From positions 1 to 64,000 of the forward strand of contig NZ_AODK01000015.1 of NCBI RefSeq assembly GCF_000525975.1: 64,000 bases of DNA, given 5' to 3'. Both the position numbers and the translations under genes were made by a program. The DNA comes from Listeria rocourtiae FSL F6-920. Its GTDB lineage: Bacteria > Bacillota > Bacilli > Lactobacillales > Listeriaceae. The notes under the pieces are model-generated. The model saw only the letters and a list, made by a program, of their open reading frames with translations, was not told the DNA's origin and made no database searches. The first letter of the stretch is position 1. The number at the start of each line of letters is the position of its first letter. Of the stretch, positions 1 through 9,265 are shown in pieces.

Positions 1-420
1 TAATTGTTTAGTAATTGACATTCCTCATACTGATATAATTAATTTTTCAAAAAAATACTATTAAGTACATATATATCCATTTTTAAAAAGAGAAAAAATA
101 CGGTATGAGTTCCTTTTATTTTAACGTGTTTTATGGAGTTGAAAATATAGTTAAAAAGTTATCTATCAAATTTATTCGCACTTAAATAATCATATGATAT
201 ATTACTCTTTTTTCGCTTGAAAGTTAATTATTCAACTTGCCAATTGGTGTATTAAGAAAAAATACGAATAAAGTTATAAGTATAAATACCTTAAAAAAAC
301 TCTGTTGTGAAATAATATAGGGCTAAAGGTAAGCGCTATAAAATATATATTCACATTTGACTGAATTTGATTGACTTTGAATGTTTTTGGTGGTATTATT
401 TTTACGAATGGAGGGTTCTT
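1..420. other. AT-rich intergenic region upstream of the fructose operon
   Basis: No convincing gene is seen on either strand. The stretch is very A+T rich with stops in all frames. It should hold the promoter and leader of the fruRKA operon. A weak cre-like sequence lies at 328-341, and a good Shine-Dalgarno GGAGG sits just before the fruR start at 421. The upstream neighbour lies outside the window. Confidence 0.6.
328..341 (+). promoter_or_regulatory. weak cre-like site upstream of fruR
   Basis: GGTAAGCGCTATAA matches the central AAGCGC part of the CcpA cre consensus but misses two conserved positions (the first T and the last C). CcpA control of fructose PTS operons is common in Firmicutes. 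This match alone is weak evidence. Confidence 0.3.
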
Positions 421-1173
421 ATGTTAAATATGGAGAGGCACAAAATCATAATGGGTCTTCTAAAGAGGAAAGGGACTGTTAAATTAAAAGAATTAATGGA
501 AGTATCTAGTTCTTCTGAATCCACAATAAGGCGTGATTTGGCTGAGTTAGAAGATTTAGGAGCGTTGAAAAGGGTACATGGGGGAGCGATACTGAGTCAA
601 GCAAGAACCATTGAAATGAGTATGGTAGAAAAATCAGTCAGAAACGTTCAAGAGAAGAAGCGGATTGCTAGACTAGCAGCATCCTTGATTATGGACGGCG
701 ATTGTGTTTTTTTAGATGCGGGTTCAACTACATTTGAGGTCATTGAATGTCTCGTTGGGCGTGATATAACGGTTGTTACTAATGGGTTGATGCATGTGGA
801 AGAACTAGTTAGTATGGACTTAAATGCGTATATTTTGGGCGGTAAAATGAAAGCGAAAACAAAGGCTGTTATAGGTGGGATTGCCTTAGATAATATCATG
901 AATTATCGCTTTGACAAAGCTTTTATTGGTGCTAATGGTGTTCATATAGTTGATGGATACACAACGCCAGACATGGAAGAGGCATTGCTAAAAAGGAAGG
1001 CAATGGAACTTTCTGATGAATGTTTTATCGTTGCCGATAGTTCTAAGTTACATCAGAGTCACTTTGCCAAAATGTTTAATTTAGAAGCTGCGGTGTGGAT
1101 TACAGACGCTGTTGATGAGGAAGAAAAACGGAGTATTATGAAAAAGACTAGTATTATGGAGGTGTCGGTTTGA
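421..1173 (+). CDS. fruR: DeoR-family transcriptional regulator of the fructose operon
   Basis: A 250-residue DeoR/GlpR-type repressor. The N-terminal winged HTH (about residues 5-55) contains the family hallmark STIRRDL followed by a recognition segment ending in RVHGGA. The rest is the DeoR sugar-phosphate sensor domain, with the typical DAGSTT and later IGANG motifs. An in-frame ATG exists further upstream at 367, but 421 is preferred because GGAGG lies 6-10 bases before it and the family N-terminus begins here. It is the first gene of a fruR-fruK-fruA operon and overlaps fruK by four bases. By family knowledge it represses the operon until fructose-1-phosphate accumulates; the assignment rests on context. 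Confidence 0.9.
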   Translation: MLNMERHKIIMGLLKRKGTVKLKELMEVSSSSESTIRRDLAELEDLGALKRVHGGAILSQARTIEMSMVEKSVRNVQEKKRIARLAASLIMDGDCVFLDAGSTTFEVIECLVGRDITVVTNGLMHVEELVSMDLNAYILGGKMKAKTKAVIGGIALDNIMNYRFDKAFIGANGVHIVDGYTTPDMEEALLKRKAMELSDECFIVADSSKLHQSHFAKMFNLEAAVWITDAVDEEEKRSIMKKTSIMEVSV

Positions 1174-2081
1174 TTTATACTGTGACATTAAATCCATCAA
1201 TTGATTATATTGTAGAAGTAGAGGAATTTAAATTAGGTCAAGTAAATCGAATGCAAACGAGTGTGAAGTTGCCTGGTGGAAAGGGTGTTAATGTTTCTAG
1301 GATACTTAATCAGTTAAAAGTTGAGAACTGTGCGCTAGGATTTTTAGGCGGATTTACCGGTAATTTCATTCAAAAATGGTTGGATAGTGAAGGGAGTACA
1401 ACACGCTTTACGCATATTGCGGATGATACACGGATTAATATTAAGTTGAAGGGTGCCGAGGAAACTGAAATAAATGGAGCAGGTCCAACTATTGATTTTA
1501 CTGAAGTAGCGACCTTTTTTAAGGAATTTGATGGGATGACAAAAGGGGATATCGTCATTTTATCTGGTAGTATTCCGCCTTCTCTAGGCACTGATTTTTA
1601 TAATAGGATTATTGCTAAATGTGAAGCTCAAGAAGTGGAATTTATGATTGATACGACTGGTCAAAGCCTATTAGATACTTTGGTGAGGAGGCCTTTTCTT
1701 ATTAAACCAAATCACCATGAGTTGGCAGAACTATTTGGAGTTACTTTTGAGTGTATAGAAGATATTATTCCGTACGGCAAAAAGTGTTTGGCTTTAGGGG
1801 CTAAGCATGTAATTGTGTCTCTTGCAGGTGATGGTGCGCTGTTATTTGCTAATGATAGGATATATAAGTCTAACACGCCGATGGGTGATGTTAAGAATTC
1901 AGTTGGTGCTGGTGATTCGATGATTGGTGGATTTATTGGTACGTATATGATGAATAAGAATGTATTAGATGCGTTTCGAGTTGCTGTGGCTACTGGGAGT
2001 GCAACGGCATTTTCTACTGATTTGGCGACGTATGACGAGATTCAAAAATTAATTTCGGAAGTAGAAATTTCAGAGCTATAA
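1170..2081 (+). CDS. fruK: 1-phosphofructokinase
   Basis: A PfkB-family kinase of 303 residues that phosphorylates fructose-1-phosphate to fructose-1,6-bisphosphate. The N-terminal PfkB signature GGKGVNVSR is at about residues 36-44. The C-terminal catalytic GAGD is at about 246-249, with D249 as the expected base. Translation starts at TTG (1170-1172), overlapping the fruR stop in TTGA, so the two are translationally coupled. The start codon is preceded by GGAGGTG. It sits between its regulator and the fructose EIIABC gene, which makes 1-phosphofructokinase far more likely than tagatose-6-phosphate kinase. Confidence 0.93.
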   Translation: MIYTVTLNPSIDYIVEVEEFKLGQVNRMQTSVKLPGGKGVNVSRILNQLKVENCALGFLGGFTGNFIQKWLDSEGSTTRFTHIADDTRINIKLKGAEETEINGAGPTIDFTEVATFFKEFDGMTKGDIVILSGSIPPSLGTDFYNRIIAKCEAQEVEFMIDTTGQSLLDTLVRRPFLIKPNHHELAELFGVTFECIEDIIPYGKKCLALGAKHVIVSLAGDGALLFANDRIYKSNTPMGDVKNSVGAGDSMIGGFIGTYMMNKNVLDAFRVAVATGSATAFSTDLATYDEIQKLISEVEISEL

Positions 2082-2100
2082 TAAAATGGGGGTTAACATT

Positions 2101-3978
2101 ATGAAAATAACAGATATTTTGAATCAAGATACGATGATTCTTTCCTTAAAAGCTAAGACCAAAGAGGCGGTAATCGATGAAATGATTGCTAAGCTTGATG
2201 AAGTTGGAAAAATTAATGATATATCGCTGTTTAAACAAGAAATTATGAAGCGTGAAAAAGAAAGTTCGACTGGAATAGGTGATGGGATTGCAATGCCACA
2301 CGCCAAAACAGCCGCTGTAAATACACCAACAGTTTTATTTGCTAAGAGTGAGACAGGGGTTGATTATGATTCGCTGGATGGACAGCCAGCGTCTTTGTTT
2401 TTTATGATTGCTGCAACAGATGGCGCTAATCAAACACATTTAGAAACATTAGCTGCATTATCTCGTTTACTTATTCATCCTGATTTTGTTGCTAAGTTAC
2501 GTGATGCTAAATCTGCTAAAGAAGTGATAGATCTATTTGATGAGGCGCAGGAAGAAAATGAGTCAACAGCTGAGTCGAATCATAGTACCGATTATTATGA
2601 GAAACCTTTTGTTGTTGCGGTTACGGCTTGTCCAACGGGTATTGCTCATACCTATATGGCTGAGGATGCTTTGAAGAATAAGGCGAAAGAGATGGATGTT
2701 GAGATTCGAGTGGAAACAAATGGTTCTGATGGGGCTAAGAATAGGTTAACAACAGATGAAATAAAGCGTGCTGCGGGTGTCATTATTGCTGCAGATAAGA
2801 ACGTTGAAATGGCTAGATTTGATGGAAAACATGTTCTAGAAACCCCTGTTAGTGACGGAATAAGAAAACCAGAAGAACTTATTAATAGAGCTATGTCCAA
2901 CGAAGCACCAATATATCATCATAGTGGGGATCGGGATAGTGCTACTAAGGAGGGGCAACGTGTATCTGTTGGTAGCCGTATTTATAAAGACTTGATGAAC
3001 GGCATTTCCCACATGCTACCGTTTGTTGTAGGTGGTGGTATTCTGCTAGCCTTTTCGTTCTTGTTAGAGCAGTATTTCCCTAGTGCGAAAGGCTTTACTG
3101 ATATGCTAGGCGCGATTAGTGGTGGAGAAACAGGTGCGTTTATGTTCCTTATTCCGATTCTTTCAGGCTTCATCGCGATGAGCATTGCTGATCGTCCTGG
3201 TTTAATGCCAGGTATGGTAGGTGGTTTATTGGCAGCGACTTCAAATGCAGGATTTTTAGGTGGGCTACTTGCTGGTTTTCTAGCGGGTTATATTGTTCTA
3301 GGACTAAAAATACTCTTTTCTAAGATGCCTAAGACTCTGGAAGGTTTAAAACCTATTTTAATTTATCCAGTGCTTGGATTACTTATTACTGGTGGATTAA
3401 TGTACTTTATTTTCGATCCGATTTTTGCTACCATTAATGAATTTTTAGTGGAGCAACTGCAGTCTTTAGGAACAGCAAATGCTGTTATTTTAGGAACTGT
3501 ATTAGGTGGTATGATGGCAATTGATATGGGAGGACCATTTAATAAGGCGGCCTACACATTTGCAATTGGTGTATTTACAACTACGGGGAACACTGATGGT
3601 GCGTTTATGGCGGCTGTAATGGCTGGGGGTATGGTCCCACCACTTGCAATTGCGATGGCTACAACGCTATTCAAAAATAAGTTCACATCCGATGAGCGTC
3701 AGGCTGGATTAACAAATTATGTGTTGGGATTGTCATTCATCACGGAAGGTGCTATTCCTTTTGCAGCAGCAGATCCACTACGTGTTATTACATCCTGTGT
3801 TCTAGGTTCTGCAATTGCAGGAGGGTTAACACAGTTTTGGCAAATTAATGTTCCGGCGCCACATGGAGGGATATTTGTTGCTGGATTAGCGAATCATCCG
3901 ATGCTGTTCCTACTTTCAATTCTTATTGGTACTGTAATTTCAGGCTTGATATACGGTTTTTGGAAGAGAGCGAAATAA
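2101..3978 (+). CDS. fruA: PTS fructose-specific EIIABC
   Basis: A single 625-residue fructose phosphotransferase permease with domains in the order A-B-C. The EIIA domain (about 1-150) carries the phosphorylated His67 in AMPHAK. The EIIB domain (about 168-270) carries Cys177 in ACPTGIAHT. The EIIC membrane domain fills about 300-625 and has glycine-rich helices and the motif IDMGGPFNKAA. It imports fructose as fructose-1-phosphate, the FruK substrate. ATG 2086 is in frame, but 2101 is preferred because GGGGG lies 8 bases before it. The frame is intact, and a terminator follows 8 bases after the stop. Confidence 0.93.
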   Translation: MKITDILNQDTMILSLKAKTKEAVIDEMIAKLDEVGKINDISLFKQEIMKREKESSTGIGDGIAMPHAKTAAVNTPTVLFAKSETGVDYDSLDGQPASLFFMIAATDGANQTHLETLAALSRLLIHPDFVAKLRDAKSAKEVIDLFDEAQEENESTAESNHSTDYYEKPFVVAVTACPTGIAHTYMAEDALKNKAKEMDVEIRVETNGSDGAKNRLTTDEIKRAAGVIIAADKNVEMARFDGKHVLETPVSDGIRKPEELINRAMSNEAPIYHHSGDRDSATKEGQRVSVGSRIYKDLMNGISHMLPFVVGGGILLAFSFLLEQYFPSAKGFTDMLGAISGGETGAFMFLIPILSGFIAMSIADRPGLMPGMVGGLLAATSNAGFLGGLLAGFLAGYIVLGLKILFSKMPKTLEGLKPILIYPVLGLLITGGLMYFIFDPIFATINEFLVEQLQSLGTANAVILGTVLGGMMAIDMGGPFNKAAYTFAIGVFTTTGNTDGAFMAAVMAGGMVPPLAIAMATTLFKNKFTSDERQAGLTNYVLGLSFITEGAIPFAAADPLRVITSCVLGSAIAGGLTQFWQINVPAPHGGIFVAGLANHPMLFLLSILIGTVISGLIYGFWKRAK

Positions 3979-3986
3979 TAGAGAGG

Positions 3987-4013
3987 CTGCTCTAGTGATA
4001 GGGCAGTTTTTTT
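3987..4013 (+). terminator. terminator of the fruRKA operon
   Basis: An 8-bp stem (CTGCTCTA/TAGGGCAG with one G-T pair) closes a GTGA loop and is followed by seven T residues. It lies directly after the fruA stop. Confidence 0.85.
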
Positions 4014-4084
4014 CTTTGTGCGTGCAAATTGTCGAAATAACGCCCATTCATTGCTATAATAAGAATATAGGAAGGGGTGGGGAT

Positions 4085-4435
4085 ATGGATTTTGGAGAAA
4101 AAATAATATCACTTCGAAAGAAACATCGCTTGACGCAAAAGCAGTTGGCGGAGAGAATTGGTGTAACATCGTCTACCATTAGCAAGTACGAGAATGATAA
4201 TCATCGACCACCTATATTTATTCTTGCTAAATTGGCAGATGAGTTAGGAACAACGACAGACTTCTTATTGGATGATGTTGCTGGGCTTAGGGAAAAAAAT
4301 TCAGTAAATGCGTTTCCATTGATTGGAAATCCTGAACTGGAGAAGTGGTATCTAGAGTTACCGTACTCCTACTCAGAAGAAGAGTTAGTGCTTTTAAAAC
4401 GAATTTCTGAGGCTTTGGGAAATCGAAATATTTAA
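4085..4435 (+). CDS. Xre-family HTH transcriptional regulator
   Basis: A 116-residue protein with an N-terminal Xre/Cro HTH (about residues 1-62): IISLRKKHRLTQKQLAERIG, then STISKYEND and a DELGTTTDFLLDD ending. The short C-terminal tail is acidic and has no recognised domain. ATG 4085 is chosen because AGGGGTGGGG lies 4-13 bases before it; the frame is open further upstream, but that part runs through the preceding terminator. A TATAAT box at 4055-4060 is a plausible -10. The gene lies between the fructose operon and comK, as in L. monocytogenes as I recall it. Its targets are unknown. Confidence 0.85.
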   Translation: MDFGEKIISLRKKHRLTQKQLAERIGVTSSTISKYENDNHRPPIFILAKLADELGTTTDFLLDDVAGLREKNSVNAFPLIGNPELEKWYLELPYSYSEEELVLLKRISEALGNRNI

Positions 4436-4440
4436 TTTTA

Positions 4441-4475
4441 GGCAGTCACAAACCGGAAAAAGTGACTGCCTTATT
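4441..4475. terminator. bidirectional terminator between the Xre gene and comK
   Basis: A perfect 9-bp stem GGCAGTCAC/GTGACTGCC with a 12-base loop is followed by a T-rich tail on the plus strand. It separates convergent genes. Confidence 0.85.
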
Positions 4476-4479
4476 GTTG

Positions 4480-5127
4480 TTATTCTTCTTTGTTTTCCTT
4501 ATTCTTTTTTTGTTTTGACATCTCTGGATAGCTAAAGTCAACAAAATTGTCATTGGTATCGCTTACTTCTTTGGTATTATAAGGCTCTCTACTCTCTGCC
4601 GCTAAAGATACGGGTGGGAATAAGAGATTGGAATAAGGATATTCTGTTTCTACTGCTCGCATTTTTTGGGAAAATTTCATGTGTAGCATGGATACTCTAG
4701 CCATTTGATTGTTGAATGTAGCAAAAGAAACAGATATTTTTATTTTTTGTTTATTATTAAATCTAATAGTGGTGCAATTATAATTAGAATCATAGTACTC
4801 TGAGATATGCTGTGGAAAAATCCAAATGCAATCATCTCTACCAGCTGAAGTTGTTGGGAATGCGTAGGTGAAGCTGACGGGATCAATCATAATAGGCGGC
4901 TTGTGTGTGACGCCTGTTAAGAAACGTGTTCCTTCTCTACGACCTTCGTAACTAGAGCCAAAATATTGACAGCTTGTTTTAATTAGAAATAATGGGGTAA
5001 AACTAGATATACGATGATCGTTTAATTCAAAGACTTCTGATTGGACTCCTGATTTTGTTTTTAAAGGCAGGATAATCATGGTATGAGGATTGACCTCATA
5101 CACTGGTTTTTTCATTTTCTTCGACAT
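4480..5127 (-). CDS. comK: competence transcription factor ComK (uninterrupted)
   Basis: A 215-residue ComK homologue. I recognise it by blocks shared with B. subtilis ComK: FGSSYEGRREGT (about 58-69), THKPPIMIDP, FPTT and a conserved FNNQ segment. ComK activates the late competence (DNA uptake) genes by binding paired AT-boxes. The start is ATG at 5127, with AAGGAGTG 6 bases before it. The protein is longer than the 192-residue B. subtilis ComK because of a Lys/Glu-rich tail of about 25 residues. In many L. monocytogenes strains this gene is split by an A118-type prophage; here the frame is continuous. Its neighbours (Xre gene, IDEAL gene, addB) are the Listeria ones. Confidence 0.9.
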   Translation of the reverse strand: MSKKMKKPVYEVNPHTMIILPLKTKSGVQSEVFELNDHRISSFTPLFLIKTSCQYFGSSYEGRREGTRFLTGVTHKPPIMIDPVSFTYAFPTTSAGRDDCIWIFPQHISEYYDSNYNCTTIRFNNKQKIKISVSFATFNNQMARVSMLHMKFSQKMRAVETEYPYSNLLFPPVSLAAESREPYNTKEVSDTNDNFVDFSYPEMSKQKKNKENKEE

Positions 5128-5301
5128 AATGTCACTCCTTTTGATGTATTTAAGTAGTGTAAATGCACCAAGTTTATGAAATGTCCGGTTTGTTTTTGAA
5201 AAAATTTTGGTACACCTACTTTGAAACTATCTGTCTATAGTTCACCTAAATTGCTAGCTTGAGTATAGCACAGCTAATTCTCGAAGTCACTATTTTTTCT
5301 A

Positions 5302-5314
5302 AAAATTCTATTTT
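5302..5314. promoter_or_regulatory. ComK AT-box-like sequence
   Basis: AAAATTCTATTTT fits the ComK half-site AAAA-N5-TTTT exactly. It lies in the 264-bp divergent region between comK and the IDEAL gene. I do not see a second box at the usual 8, 18 or 31-base spacing, and the region is A+T rich, so it may be chance. Confidence 0.35.
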
Positions 5315-5391
5315 TATAAAGAATATGACTTTTCGACCCCTTATTTTTACTTTTTGCCAGATAATAAAAAATTAAGAAGGAGTGATCAGTC

Positions 5392-5625
5392 ATGGAAATG
5401 CGAGATTTTTCAAGTTCATTAGTTAATCAAGTTGGAGCTCTAAAAGGAGAAAAAGAGTTATTGAATACATTTATTGAGTGCTACATGACAATGCTCCTTG
5501 ACGAACACCGATTGCAACAATTGAAAGATGAGATTGATATTGCCTTAGATAATAACGATAAAGAGAATTTCTATCTTTTGACAGAGAGGTTGAATAACAT
5601 GCAACAGGAAGTGCTGACTTTCTAA
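5392..5625 (+). CDS. IDEAL-domain small protein
   Basis: A 77-residue protein. Its C-terminal half (about residues 40-70) matches the short helical IDEAL domain pattern, IDIALDNNDKENF followed by LTERLN. Start ATG 5392 is preceded by AAGGAGTG. The gene is divergent from comK and followed by its own terminator. B. subtilis also has a small IDEAL protein next to comK (YhzC), which supports the assignment. The molecular function is unknown; the domain is proposed to mediate protein contacts. Confidence 0.75.
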   Translation: MEMRDFSSSLVNQVGALKGEKELLNTFIECYMTMLLDEHRLQQLKDEIDIALDNNDKENFYLLTERLNNMQQEVLTF

Positions 5626-5636
5626 ATAAAGCAGGG

Positions 5637-5664
5637 ACTAGAGTCAATTCGGCTCTAGTTTTTT
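5637..5664 (+). terminator. terminator after the IDEAL gene
   Basis: A 7-bp stem ACTAGAG/CTCTAGT with a 9-base loop is followed by TTTTTT. Confidence 0.8.
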
Positions 5665-5747
5665 CGTGGTCATTATTGTTGAAAATGGATTAAAATGATA
5701 GACTGGCAGTATGATTCAAAATAAGGCTGGTTTAGTTATATAAAATA

Positions 5748-5756
5748 TGTTATAAT
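5748..5756 (+). promoter_or_regulatory. extended -10 promoter of addBA
   Basis: TGTTATAAT is a perfect extended -10 element (TGn plus TATAAT), about 30 bases before the addB start. No good -35 is seen, which is typical of extended -10 promoters. Confidence 0.6.
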
Positions 5757-5786
5757 AAAAACAAACATATGTTCGGTGGTGTTGAA

Positions 5787-8700
5787 ATGAGTTTACAATT
5801 TATTATAGGGCGCGCAGGTACTGGGAAAACGACGCTAATAATGGATAAATTAGAGGAACGGATGAATAGTACCACGGAGAAGCAATCCTGTATTTTTTTT
5901 AGTTCCAGACCAAATGACATTACAAACGGAAACAGTATTTTTGGAGCGTGAAGGAGTTCCTGGTTTATTAGATACGCAGATTTTTAGCTTCAGTCGTTTA
6001 GCTTGGCGTGTTTTACAGGAAAGTGGTGGATTGGCAAGAACTTTTTTGACAGATTCTGGGTTGGAAATGGTGATTCGGAAAATTATGCTTGAGAAACAAG
6101 ATGAGTTACAGTTATTCGGACGTAGCGCTTCTAAAAAAGGATTTATTAAAGAGTTGGAGCAGATTTTTAAAGAAATGAAACAATACTGCGTTGAGCAAGA
6201 GCAATTACAGCGCTTTGATGGTCAGGTTAAAGCTGATTTGAATAGTAAAATGGCGGATATAGCTGTGCTTTATGACGCGTATGAACAAGTACTATCTGGA
6301 AAATATTCGGAAAACGAGGACTATTTAAAGTTACTTGCAGAGGCTATTTCAGAGAATTCATTTTTAACAAAAAATGAAATTTTTTATTGATGGATTTTAT
6401 GAGTTTTCGCCACAAGAATATCTGGTTTTAGGGGAGTTATTGTCGTCATGTAAAAATGTGACGATTGCTCTGACTTTGGATGAAGATTATGGTGTTAATA
6501 GTCTGGAAGCGTATGACTTATTTCAATTGACTGGAACGACATATGCTAAGTTGAAAGAAATAGCGCAAAATAGGGGCTGCGATGTGATGCCTGACATTAT
6601 TATGAATAACAATAGACGCTTTCAAAATGATGATTTAGCCTATCTACAGGAAAATTGGACGAAGCTATCGGTAGCTAAATTTGATGGTATAGCAGTTGGT
6701 GTTCATATAGATGAGGCGAATAATCGCCGTGCCGAAATGGAAGGGGTTGCGAGGCGTGTTAGGGAATTAGCGTCAAAAGGATATCGTTATCGTGATATGG
6801 CTATTCTACTTCGGAATGCCGAGAGCTATGAAACGATTTTGAAGGCTTCTCTGGGTGCGAATGATATTCCCTACTTTATCGATAAGAAACGAACAATGGC
6901 TAACCATCCTATGATAGAGTTTCTTCGTTCTAGTTTAGATATTTTGCGTACTAACTGGCAATACGAAGCTGTTTTTCAGGCTGTCCGTACAGAGTTTCTC
7001 TTCCCATTGGATATAAGTAGCAGCGCTTATCGGGGAAAAGTTGATATTTTTGAGAACTATATATTGGAGAATGGTATTTATAATAAGCGCAGATGGTTGG
7101 AAAAGCGTCCTTGGAGTTATCGGAAAATTCGTGGGTTAGATTTGAATTACGGTGTACAAACAGATGATGAAAAGGCGAAAGAGATAATAATCAATGAAGT
7201 AAGAGAGCAAATAAAGCTCCCCTTAATGAACTTAGAGAAAAGGTTGAAAGATGCTAATACAGGTATGGAGCAAGCGGGAGCATTATTTGAATTTATGTTG
7301 GATGCACAAGTCGATACGAGGTTGGATATGTGGCGTAAACGAGCGGAGGAAATGAATGAGCTCGAGTTAGCTAAAGAGCACGAGCAGGCATGGAAATCAG
7401 TTGTGGCTTTGTTGGATGAGTTTGTTGAGGTAATGGGGGATGAGGAGCTTTCATTTGACGTATTTTTTGACATAATAAATACAGGGTTAGATGCTTTAGA
7501 TTTTGCTCTGTTGCCACCGTCGTTAGATCAGTTAATTGTCGCAGATATGGATAGTTCTAGGTTGCTGAATATGAAGGTTGTTTTTGTTGTGGGGATGAAT
7601 GATGGCGTGTTACCGATGAAAAAAATGGAGAGTGGTATTTTATCAGATGAAGATCGTGATTATCTAAACCAATCAGGAATTGCAGTCAGGCCTAGTGGGA
7701 AAAGTATGCTCTCTAGCGAGGAGTTTCTGGCTTATCGTTTGTTTACATTGCCCTCAGAGTATTTGTTTATTAGTTTCCCTAACGCTGATGAGAATGGGAG
7801 AGAGTTATCTGAATCAAATTATATTAGACGCATAGAGGCAGTTTTCCCAACGATTGAGAGAGGGCTTTATTTGAGCGATCCTTCTTTACTTAGTGACTCA
7901 GAGCAGGTTACCTATATTTCAACGCCTAAATCTGCGATATCGCTTTTAACAACACAAATGCAATATAAGAAAAAAGGCTATCCAATGTCTGCGGTCTGGT
8001 GGGATGTTTACGCTTTTTTTCAATCAGAAGAAGCATTGAGGGATTTGTTACTACGAATTTTAGAAAGTTTGTTTTATCAAAATAAGGCAAAGCGTATTTC
8101 TGAAGAAGCAGCAGCCTCTTTATTTGGCGAGAATATTCATGCAAGTGTCTCAAGAATGGAGCGTTTCTATAGTTGCCATTTTCAACATTTTGCGCAGCAT
8201 GGTTTGAAATTAGAAGAGCGAGCGCATTTTAAATTGCAGTCTGTAGATATTGGTGAAATATTTCATGGAGCTATGGAGTGGATATCTGCAGAACTTCGGA
8301 AGAATAAGTTAGATTGGGGGCAGTTGACGACGGAGCAGTGTGTCGAGTTGGCAACACTAGCAATGAAGTATTTGGCTCCCAAGTTGCAACATGAAATTTT
8401 GTTGAGCACTAAGCGATTAGAGTATATTCAATATAAGCTTTTGAGCATCATCATGCGGGCGACGCGTGTGTTAAATGAGCAAGCCAAGATTAGTAGGTTT
8501 AGGCCGGTTGGATTAGAGGTTGATTTTGGAGTGAAAGGAGAAATCCCACCTTTAAAATTACCACTTAATGCTGGACGAGAGCTTATTTTGCAGGGAATAA
8601 TTGATAGAATAGATGAAGCAGAGCAAGATGAGAGAACGTTTTTGAGAATTATCGATTACAAATCAAGTTCGCATGATTTGCCAATGACAGAGGTTTATTA

Positions 8701-9265
8701 TGGATTAGCTTTGCAGATGCTGACGTATTTAGACATTGTCGTTGAGAACTCAGCGAAGCTTATTGGGAAAGTTGCGGAACCAGCGGGGGTATTGTATTTT
8801 CATATGCATAATCCACTCGTTAACGCAGATCAGGAATTAACAGAGGCGGAGATTGAGAAGGAGCTATTAAAGAGCTTTCGAATGAAGGGTTTAGTATTAG
8901 ATGATACTTTGGCGGTATCGCTTATGGATACGGAACTTGAGGCTGGAAAAACTTCTTCGGTTATACCTACAGGGCTGAAAAAAGATGGGAAGTTTAACGC
9001 ACATTCAGCCACGGCGACAAGAGCTGAGTTTGATACGATGCGAGAATATGTTCGGAGACAATATGCGAAGGCTGGAAATAAGATTATTGAAGGAGAAGTC
9101 TCGATTAATCCTTATAAATTGAAGGAGCGGACGCCGTGCCAATTATGTGCTTTTCGGTCGGTTTGTCAGTTTGATGCGTCACTTGAGAGTAACCAATATC
9201 GTAAATTAGAGAACCAAAGTAGGGCAGAAATCTTGAGAAAAATGCGGGAGGAGGGGCAAGAATGA
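5787..9265 (+). CDS. addB: ATP-dependent helicase/deoxyribonuclease subunit B (two frameshifts)
   Basis: AddB pairs with AddA to resect double-strand breaks for recombination. The start is ATG 5787, before the Walker A motif GRAGTGKTT. Two breaks interrupt the frame. An 8-T run at 5893-5900 needs one T fewer to read CIFLVPDQM, and a 6-T run at 6380-6385 needs one fewer to read NEIFIDGF. Repaired length is about 1158 residues, the usual AddB size. The C-terminal nuclease part shows LRIIDYKSS. Cysteines of the family iron-sulfur cluster appear in [10 protein letters not shown] near the end. It overlaps addA by four bases (ATGA). The extra T's look like sequencing overcalls. Confidence 0.92.

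Noticed and set aside
4480-5127. Prophage insertion in comK
   Set aside because: The comK frame is continuous and the flanks are normal Listeria genes; no phage genes are present.
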